From: Nanobdellota archaeon
Lineage (GTDB): Archaea; Nanobdellota; Nanobdellia; Pacearchaeales; GW2011-AR1
Direction: 5' to 3'
DNA length: 25,135 nucleotides
NCBI GenBank assembly: GCA_018901675.1
Contig: JAHIEH010000028.1
Coordinates: forward strand, 1-25,135
Each line of letters starts with the position of its first letter. Positions within the stretch are counted from its first letter, which is position 1. Positions 20,894-25,135 of the stretch are shown piece by piece. Below the pieces are notes generated by a model. That model ran no database searches. It saw only the letters and a program-made list of their open reading frames with translations, and was not told the DNA's origin. The position numbers were made by a program, and so were the translations under genes.

Positions 20894-20921
20894 TTTTACA
20901 CCTCCTTTTTATAATTTATAA

Positions 20922-21299
20922 TTATTTTAAGTAAGAAACATATTTAAACCTTTCTGTACCGACGAGAATTTGAATAATTTTTTTATATTCACTATTAAAG
21001 GGTATCTCTAATAGACGATAAAATGGTTCTTTAGGAATAATTGTTAATGTAAAAGGTTTAACAATTTTAACCTCTTGGACTTCCCCCCTCACATCAGCCC
21101 AAACAGCGACGAAAGGAAAAAACACAAACAAGGAATGTATTGCCATTTTTGTTGGTTTTTTGAAAGAAAACAGGAGAGCTTGAGCTTTTCCCTGTCGTTT
21201 AAACATAAGCCCAATCGCCTTTTTAACGCCTCTAACCAGTTTCACATCATTGACTGGAAGTATTTTCCCCCTATATCTTAAATTTATTTTCATGTCCAT
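20922..21299 (-). CDS. DUF192 (UPF0127) family protein
   Basis: The 125-residue product starts MDMKINLRYRGK; MKINL, two codons later, is equally possible. The pattern VRGVKKAIGLMFKRQGKAQALLFSFKKPTKMAIHSLFVFFPFVAVWADVRGEVQEVKIVKPF...PFYRLLEIP follows DUF192 (RGLMFR..., hsfWM, PLdv.f.d..g.Vv.v....P, vLE.p). The usual WM after HS is LF here. The family is a small beta-fold of unknown function, often secreted or envelope-linked; this copy lacks a signal peptide. It lies 20 nt downstream of the HExxH gene in the same direction, and its start codon lies inside repeat element E5. Confidence 0.8.
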   Translation of the reverse strand: MDMKINLRYRGKILPVNDVKLVRGVKKAIGLMFKRQGKAQALLFSFKKPTKMAIHSLFVFFPFVAVWADVRGEVQEVKIVKPFTLTIIPKEPFYRLLEIPFNSEYKKIIQILVGTERFKYVSYLK

Positions 21300-21357
21300 A
21301 AATTGTTCTCAATTTTGGATCATCCTAAAAACCCTACGAGGGGGTTTTTTTGATTTT
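21292..21357 (+). repeat. Two-stem repeat element, copy E5
   Basis: Reads ATGTCC - AAATTG/CAATTT stem 1 (21300-21305 with 21310-21315, TTCT loop) - GGATCATCC (21317-21325) - AAAAACCC/GGGTTTTT stem 2 (21327-21334 with 21342-21349) - TTGATTTT. It is the shortest copy. On the opposite strand, stem 2 encodes the last residues of the HExxH protein (QKNPLVGFLG), whose TGA stop lies in the linker, and the ATGTCC end overlaps the DUF192 start. Confidence 0.75.
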
Positions 21358-21718
21358 TCCTTTTTTGATATTCTTTATAAAAGATATTCACATTTCGGTC
21401 TGTGACAAAATCATGGTGTTTAAATCCGCCCCCAAATGCCTTAGGAATGTGCATTAATTCATGGATTATAACCTTTATTTTCTCCTCTTCTGGCATTTTG
21501 TCAAACCTTTCAGACAAGAATTCCAGAGCATAAACCGGCGGTGTTTCAAGGGCTTTCTGCATTAATTTGCCAAGAGCATGACATCTCGCAATTGTCCCTC
21601 TGCTACTGCTTCCATAACCTCTAAAACACTTAACTCTCCACGTCCTTATATGTGGAAAAAGCAGTTTAGAAATTTCATCTGCAATTGCCTGCAAATCCGG
21701 AGCATGTTCATACCTCAT
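21320..21718 (-). CDS. Putative HExxH metallopeptidase
   Basis: The 132-residue product resembles small archaeal and phage putative metallopeptidases (PhageMetallopep-like, from memory): MRYEHAPDLQAIADEIS, FPHI, GSSSRGTIARCHALGKLMQKAL, VYALEFLSERFDKMPEEEKIKVIIHELMHIPKAFGGGFKHHDF. HELMH (about 87-91) with the downstream KHH gives a plausible zinc site, and the Glu would be the general base. Substrate is unknown. The last ten residues are encoded by repeat element E5 and probably not part of the ancestral protein. It is divergent from the MBL gene and followed by DUF192. Confidence 0.75.
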   Translation of the reverse strand: MRYEHAPDLQAIADEISKLLFPHIRTWRVKCFRGYGSSSRGTIARCHALGKLMQKALETPPVYALEFLSERFDKMPEEEKIKVIIHELMHIPKAFGGGFKHHDFVTDRNVNIFYKEYQKRKNQKNPLVGFLG

Positions 21719-21766
21719 AATAGGTAAAAAGAAAAGACATTTATATGGGTTTGGATATCATCTGTT
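21719..21766. promoter_or_regulatory. Short divergent promoter region
   Basis: The TATA-like ACATTTATATGGG (about 21738-21750) reads toward ATG 21767 with 17-26 nt spacing. Only 48 bp separate the divergent starts, so the HExxH gene must use promoter elements within the same stretch. Confidence 0.4.
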
Positions 21767-22300
21767 ATGATTAAACCAATAACAGAAAACCTTTGGCAGT
21801 TTTCTTTTTCTATGTTTGGTTCCTGTGTATATGTATTAAAATTAAATGGGGAAAATATCCTAATCGACACAAGCACCTCTACAAACAAACAGGAGATTTT
21901 AGACGACTTAAAAAAACTCAAAATTAAACCTGAGAATATAAACATAATTCTCCTTACACACAATCATTTTGACCATATCGAAAACATAAACCTATTTCCC
22001 AATGCGAAAGTATATGGGGATAATAATGATTTTCAAAAAGACCACCGAACTAAAGATAATATCCTAGACATCCAGAAAATGCCAATAAAGGGACTGGAAA
22101 TAATAAAAACTCCGGGACATACTCCGGGAAGTATTTGTCTGTATATGCCAAGAGAGCAAATTCTTTTTTCAGGAGATACTCTTTTTCATAAGGGGGTAGG
22201 AAGAACTGACTTTCCCGAAAGTTCGAAAAAAGATTTAAACCAGAGTATTGAAAAGCTTGAAGAAATACAAATTAAAACATTATGCCCGGGGCATATTTGA
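21767..22300 (+). CDS. Metallo-beta-lactamase-fold hydrolase (glyoxalase II-like)
   Basis: The 177-residue product has the MBL motifs in order: ILIDTS (Asp), LLTHNHFDHIENI (HxHxDH), KTPGHTPGSICLY (His), FSGDTLFHKGVGRTDFP (Asp) and CPGHI at the very C-terminus (last His). This set and spacing match glyoxalase II-like thioester hydrolases of the short type. The protein ends immediately after PGHI, two residues beyond the last metal ligand, which is tight for the fold; family members usually continue 10-30 residues. It converges on the DUF167 gene, 11 nt apart. Confidence 0.9.
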   Translation: MIKPITENLWQFSFSMFGSCVYVLKLNGENILIDTSTSTNKQEILDDLKKLKIKPENINIILLTHNHFDHIENINLFPNAKVYGDNNDFQKDHRTKDNILDIQKMPIKGLEIIKTPGHTPGSICLYMPREQILFSGDTLFHKGVGRTDFPESSKKDLNQSIEKLEEIQIKTLCPGHI

Positions 22301-22311
22301 TTAAATTAAAG

Positions 22312-22521
22312 TTAATCCACAATTTCAATTATCTTTTTTCTTGAAGTAAAACCCGAAGTTATTATAACCTCTTTACCAAAATGTTTTTTTAATAACTTGA
22401 TTAATTCAATGTTAGCCTTGCCATCTTTTGGAACTGACTTTAACTTAATAATATATCCTTCCTCCTCTTTAATAATCTCCTGCTTTCCTGAACTTGGCTT
22501 AACTTTAACATGGATTTTCAT
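22312..22521 (-). CDS. DUF167 (YggU-like) protein
   Basis: The 69-residue product follows the DUF167 pattern: MKIHVKVKPSSGKQEI, GYIIKLKSVPKDGKANIELIKLLKKHFGK, VIITSGFTSRKKIIEI. The family is a small alpha/beta fold found in all domains, without established function. It lies 5 nt downstream of the pol-X-like gene and is probably cotranscribed with it. Confidence 0.92.
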   Translation of the reverse strand: MKIHVKVKPSSGKQEIIKEEEGYIIKLKSVPKDGKANIELIKLLKKHFGKEVIITSGFTSRKKIIEIVD

Positions 22522-22526
22522 TTTAA

Positions 22527-22979
22527 TTATCTATTCTCTGGTTTTTTATACTCTCTTCCTAACGCCTTATAAATTTCTTCTTCTGTCCTGCCTGCAACCA
22601 TTTCTCCTTTTCTCCATAATCCGTACTGATTTAATTTAAATCCATTTAACCTCGCAATTATTCTTAATCCTATTCCTGCGCCTTTTCTGCTAGAATATGC
22701 AAGCAAAGTTGCACCCCAATTTTCTCCAGTAGTATAATAAAGTTCAACCTTCACTCCCTGAACTTTCCATATTGATTCTTTCTCTCCTCCCTGAACTTTA
22801 CTTCCAAGTTTTTCCATACAATCCTCCAGTTTTAGCCTATCCTTCGGAATTAGAACAATGTCAATATCCCTCGGATTTTTTTCTTTTCTTCTAATGCTTC
22901 CAGCAGTTTGTATTTTTTTGCAATAAGGAATAAGTTGTTTTACAATTTTATTGGCTAATAGCATCACCCTACTCTTCAT
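22527..22979 (-). CDS. Minimal DNA polymerase X-like nucleotidyltransferase
   Basis: The 150-residue product carries the family X palm motif TAGSIRRKEKNPRDIDIVLI, with the GS pair and two catalytic Asp. KVELYYT follows, where the third acidic residue is Glu instead of Asp. YSSRKGAGIGLRIIARLNGFKLNQYGLW then gives the thumb-like nucleotide-selection region. The N-terminal 8-kDa/HhH and C-terminal PHP domains of full PolX (about 570 residues) are missing, so this is a palm-thumb-only form. It may act in base-excision or end repair. Start and TATA-like box (AATTTTATAAGC on the minus strand, about 23000-23011) agree. Confidence 0.8.
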   Translation of the reverse strand: MKSRVMLLANKIVKQLIPYCKKIQTAGSIRRKEKNPRDIDIVLIPKDRLKLEDCMEKLGSKVQGGEKESIWKVQGVKVELYYTTGENWGATLLAYSSRKGAGIGLRIIARLNGFKLNQYGLWRKGEMVAGRTEEEIYKALGREYKKPENR

Positions 22980-23085
22980 AGAGAATACAAGAAATATGAA
23001 GCTTATAAAATTTAAGGAGTATATAAGTTATTATTTAGTAGTAACAAATAGAAAGGTTTAAATATACTCTTTAATAAAAAAACTT
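22980..23085. promoter_or_regulatory. Divergent promoter region with distant inverted repeat
   Basis: The minus-strand box AATTTTATAAGC (about 23000-23011) serves the pol-X-like gene. The plus-strand box GGTTTAAATATAC (about 23055-23067) serves ATG 23086 with 20-30 nt spacing. GAGTATAT (23017-23024) and ATATACTC (23062-23069) form a perfect 8-bp inverted repeat 37 nt apart, overlapping the plus-strand box; this could be chance in AT-rich DNA. Confidence 0.45.
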
Positions 23086-24243
23086 ATGATAGACCTAGAA
23101 AATTTAAAGAATGCTTGCGAAACCCAGTCTAGAAAAGTGATAAGAGAGATGAATAAACAATCCAAAAAGATAGACTTAAAACAGCAAAAAGAAATTGAAA
23201 AAGTGAAGATAAAGTATCAAAAATTAGTTCAGGAACAATCAGAAATATATCAACAGCAAATAATGAATATTGAAGAAGATTACTACCGAAACGCTTCTAT
23301 GGAGATACTATCACAGCTTGAAGCAGATTATCAAATTTTACAAGAGAGAGTTTCTTTAGATGGACTGAGCCAAGATGAAATAAAGAAATTTAATCTTATA
23401 CTTAAAGCTTATAAATTAATTGAAGAGAATCTAGAGCTTCCCTCACCAATTACTTTCACCAAAAAGAATATTTTTTCTTATTTTACATTAGAAGGAAAAG
23501 AGTATAATTTGCTTACCCCTACTAAAGAAAAAAACACAGGTGGTTTAACCAAAAGTTTAGAGGATAAACTGGGAGATATTCTTACGCAAGAAAACATAAG
23601 TATTGGGTTACAAACAAACAAAGATAATAGAGGGGTTATATATGAAGGGAATGAAATAAATATGAAATTTTCTTCAGATTATGATTTAATAAATGGATTT
23701 ATATGCTATACTATCGCCCAAAAAAATTGTACTAATGATGAAAAAGAAATTTTTTGTAATCATTTAGTTAATAAACTAGAAAGTCTCCAGCCAAATGGAT
23801 TTAAAGATGCGAACTTAACACATAAAATAATGCAAATAGATTCTCCTATTCTTCAATACTTCAAGACACATCCATTAAATGAGACATCACTACAAGATCA
23901 ACTTGAAATCCCAAAACTTAATACAGATAGAAATAGAGAAATAGATCCGAAAATAAGAAGAAATTATCCCGAAAAACTACGACTAAACTTTTCTTCTTAT
24001 GATACAGAAGGAATAAGAGCTGAAGCGCTTCAGAGAGCGCAAGATTGCGAAGGAGAGTATCTTTCTACAAAACAATTATTATATGTTTTAGGCCAAAAAC
24101 ATCCCCCTCATGAACACACATTAATAGGGAAAAATATCAGTCGTAAAAAGATAATAGGCAAAAAGAAGATTTATTATCTTAAATCGGAAATAATAGAGTT
24201 TATCCAGACTGCTAAACCAACAATTAGCAAATGGAGAGAATAA
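23086..24243 (+). CDS. Uncharacterised coiled-coil protein with possible HTH C-terminus
   Basis: The 385-residue product is not recognised as a family. Residues about 5-110 are a long Lys/Glu/Gln-rich helix likely to form a coiled coil (QSKKIDLKQQKEIEKVKIKYQ). The middle (about 115-270) is mixed alpha/beta with a GLQTNKDNRGVIYEGNEINMKF hairpin-like segment. The last 60 residues (GEYLSTKQLLYVLGQK, NISRKKIIGKKKIYYLKSEIIEFI) resemble a MerR/excisionase-type helix-turn-helix with a basic wing; this is a tentative reading. A TATA-like box 20-30 nt upstream supports a leaderless start. It is monocistronic and followed by repeat element E6. Confidence 0.6.
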   Translation: MIDLENLKNACETQSRKVIREMNKQSKKIDLKQQKEIEKVKIKYQKLVQEQSEIYQQQIMNIEEDYYRNASMEILSQLEADYQILQERVSLDGLSQDEIKKFNLILKAYKLIEENLELPSPITFTKKNIFSYFTLEGKEYNLLTPTKEKNTGGLTKSLEDKLGDILTQENISIGLQTNKDNRGVIYEGNEINMKFSSDYDLINGFICYTIAQKNCTNDEKEIFCNHLVNKLESLQPNGFKDANLTHKIMQIDSPILQYFKTHPLNETSLQDQLEIPKLNTDRNREIDPKIRRNYPEKLRLNFSSYDTEGIRAEALQRAQDCEGEYLSTKQLLYVLGQKHPPHEHTLIGKNISRKKIIGKKKIYYLKSEIIEFIQTAKPTISKWRE

Positions 24244-24319
24244 CTTTCTATTAGTTTGCAAAATAGGTGTAAAATAATTTGTTAAAAAGGTTATCTTTTC
24301 TAACGAGCTCTTTTTATTT

Positions 24320-24512
24320 TATGTCAAAATTGCCGATGCAGAAAACTGCACATGTCAAGAATGTTCTTGCCTTTTATGCATTCTTGAGCACTCTCGGAAA
24401 TTCACATTTCCGAAGTTTTAATGTACAGATGAATGCAATTTTGAGCATCCTAAAAACCCAACGAACAAACCGCACCTTTTAAGATGCGGTAAACGAGAGG
24501 GTTTTTTTGATG
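24320..24512 (+). repeat. Nested two-stem repeat element, copy E6
   Basis: Outer copy: TATGTC (24320-24325) - AAAATTG/CAATTTT (24326-24332 with 24436-24442) - GAGCATCC (24443-24450) - AAAAACCC/GGGTTTTT (24452-24459 with 24499-24506) - TTGATG. The stem 2 loop has a CCGCA/TGCGG hairpin (24470-24489). The stem 1 loop contains a hairpin TGCAG/CTGCA (24337-24350) and a complete inner copy: ATGTC (24352-24356) - AAGAATG/CATTCTT (24357-24363 with 24379-24385) - GAGCACTC (24386-24393) - TCGGAAAT/ATTTCCGA (24394-24413). The inner linker and hairpin equal those in E4. The outer arms equal E3. Confidence 0.8.
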
Positions 24513-24908
24513 TTTATTCAGCCTGATGTTTCTTCCTGATTTATTCTTTTTAAACCACCCTATCAAAAATAAAATTCCTATGAAAAATGCAATTCCAGAT
24601 ATTTGCACAGCCCATGATAGATAATACCATTCAAAACCTGTGGAAATAGCATTCCTCAAAATCATCACAATATACAAAAATCCTGCGAGGATAAAAGAAA
24701 TCCCCCCAACAATCTCGTGCTTCCATGAAATTATCAGGACGATTAGCAAAATCATTACGGGGATATTATGCATAAATAATCCCAGAATTGTTCCCCAGAA
24801 TCCATAATTTCCTTCAAAAATATCTAAAGAAAACATAGCTAAGAACAGTATAAACACAATAGCCAATATCCTCGGTGTCCAGAAGATGAATTTATGGACT
24901 TTAGCCAT
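24450..24908 (-). CDS. Four-helix membrane protein with repeat-derived tail
   Basis: The product has 152 residues from MAKVHKFIFWTPRILAIVFILFL. A longer frame from 24992 is open, but the TATA-like TTATAAAG (about 24934-24942) lies 26-34 nt upstream of this ATG. Four hydrophobic segments at about 11-30, 46-62, 68-86 and 98-118 alternate with short loops; the topology and the FWTPRILAI...WKHEIVGG features resemble the small archaeal and bacterial DUF7670-like membrane proteins, as I recall them. Function is unknown. The last 20 residues (HQKNPLVYRILKGAVCSLGF) are encoded by stem 2 of repeat element E6, with the TAG stop in its linker. Confidence 0.7.
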   Translation of the reverse strand: MAKVHKFIFWTPRILAIVFILFLAMFSLDIFEGNYGFWGTILGLFMHNIPVMILLIVLIISWKHEIVGGISFILAGFLYIVMILRNAISTGFEWYYLSWAVQISGIAFFIGILFLIGWFKKNKSGRNIRLNKHQKNPLVYRILKGAVCSLGF

Positions 24909-25048
24909 CTTATTATTAATAATCTTCAATACTTTATAATCTTTGTTAAATATGGGCAATACCAAAATCTGACTGCTGAATCCCCTACTCACAAGCTCAC
25001 TATATAGAGGGTTGTTTATCCTAAACAGGCTGTCCCATAATTAGTAAA

Positions 25049-25117
25049 ATATAAATAGTAGTTTGTCGTCGATAATATAACTAAATTAAATATTTTGTCA
25101 TCGACAAAATAAAGAGG
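25049..25117 (+). promoter_or_regulatory. Promoter with two TTTGTCrTCGAyAA operator sites
   Basis: The TATA-like box ATATAAATA (25049-25057) is followed by TTTGTCGTCGATAA (25062-25075) and by the perfect inverted repeat ATTTTGTCATCGACAAAAT (25092-25110). The two sites share 12 of 14 core positions and are about 32 bp apart, three helical turns. A GAGG motif (25114-25117) precedes ATG 25122. This looks like dimeric repressor binding over the transcription start. Confidence 0.65.
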
Positions 25118-25121
25118 TAAA

Positions 25122-25135
25122 ATGGTATATATGAG
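25122..25135 (+). CDS. Start of a gene cut by the window edge
   Basis: ATG 25122 follows a GAGG motif by 4 nt and a TATA-like box by about 65 nt. Only MVYM and part of the next codon are visible, so nothing can be said of the product. The elaborate operator upstream suggests a regulated, possibly autoregulatory gene. Confidence 0.45.

Noticed and set aside
22981..23069. Origin-like AT-rich region between divergent genes
   Set aside because: It contains two ordinary TATA-like boxes and one weak inverted repeat; no repeated origin-recognition motif or orc1/cdc6 gene is nearby.

Overview
The window is AT-rich archaeal DNA. Translation and tRNA-modification genes are archaeal in type (S6e, aIF2-gamma, L24e, S28e, L7Ae, Kae1). 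Many start codons lie about 20-35 nt downstream of TATA-like boxes with little or no leader, and only a few genes have Shine-Dalgarno motifs. Short genes, small toxin-antitoxin pairs, a bacterial-type gyrase and many small orphan proteins suggest a DPANN archaeon, perhaps the Woesearchaeota/Pacearchaeota group. That placement is inference; no rRNA is present.

Layout. 1-5.9 kb: an edge-truncated RecB/Cas4-like nuclease, then S6e and aIF2-gamma with an orphan gene between them, a secreted Cys/Asn-rich protein, an orphan gene, and a second RecB-like nuclease with an apparent Fe-S cysteine set. 5.9-9.9 kb: an accessory stretch with three toxin-antitoxin modules (RHH/MazF-like, VapBC, and a VapBC with a frameshifted PIN gene), a zf-like cysteine-rich protein and a ROK-family kinase. 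9.9-16.9 kb: one minus-strand operon, gyrB-cutA-zinc ribbon-small acidic protein-csaA-gyrA. gyrB is interrupted by a 431-residue intein with an HNH homing endonuclease. 17-20 kb: the L7Ae-S28e-L24e ribosomal cluster and a Kae1/nucleotidyltransferase pair. 20-25 kb: small orphan proteins with duplicated promoters, a DUF192 protein, an HExxH protein, an MBL hydrolase, DUF167, a minimal pol-X-like protein, a coiled-coil protein, a membrane protein and the start of a gene behind a two-site operator.

The most unusual signal is a dispersed two-stem repeat family, found at about 1.8, 6.6, 7.0, 7.3, 21.3 and 24.4 kb. Each complete copy reads ATGTC - stem 1 - GA(G/T)CA(T/C)(C/T)C - stem 2 - TTTGAT(G). 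The stem sequences differ between copies but stay complementary, while the linkers are conserved. Extra hairpins, and apparently whole copies, are nested in the loops. One copy lies in frame inside a gene and two others supply the C-terminal codons of unrelated proteins. This resembles either a palindromic MITE-like family or a mobile structured RNA.

Other regulatory structure stands out: two back-to-back inverted repeats in the mazEF-like promoter, a perfect palindrome before vapB, a long hairpin-containing leader on l7ae, and a duplicated TTTGTCrTCGAyAA operator at the right edge.
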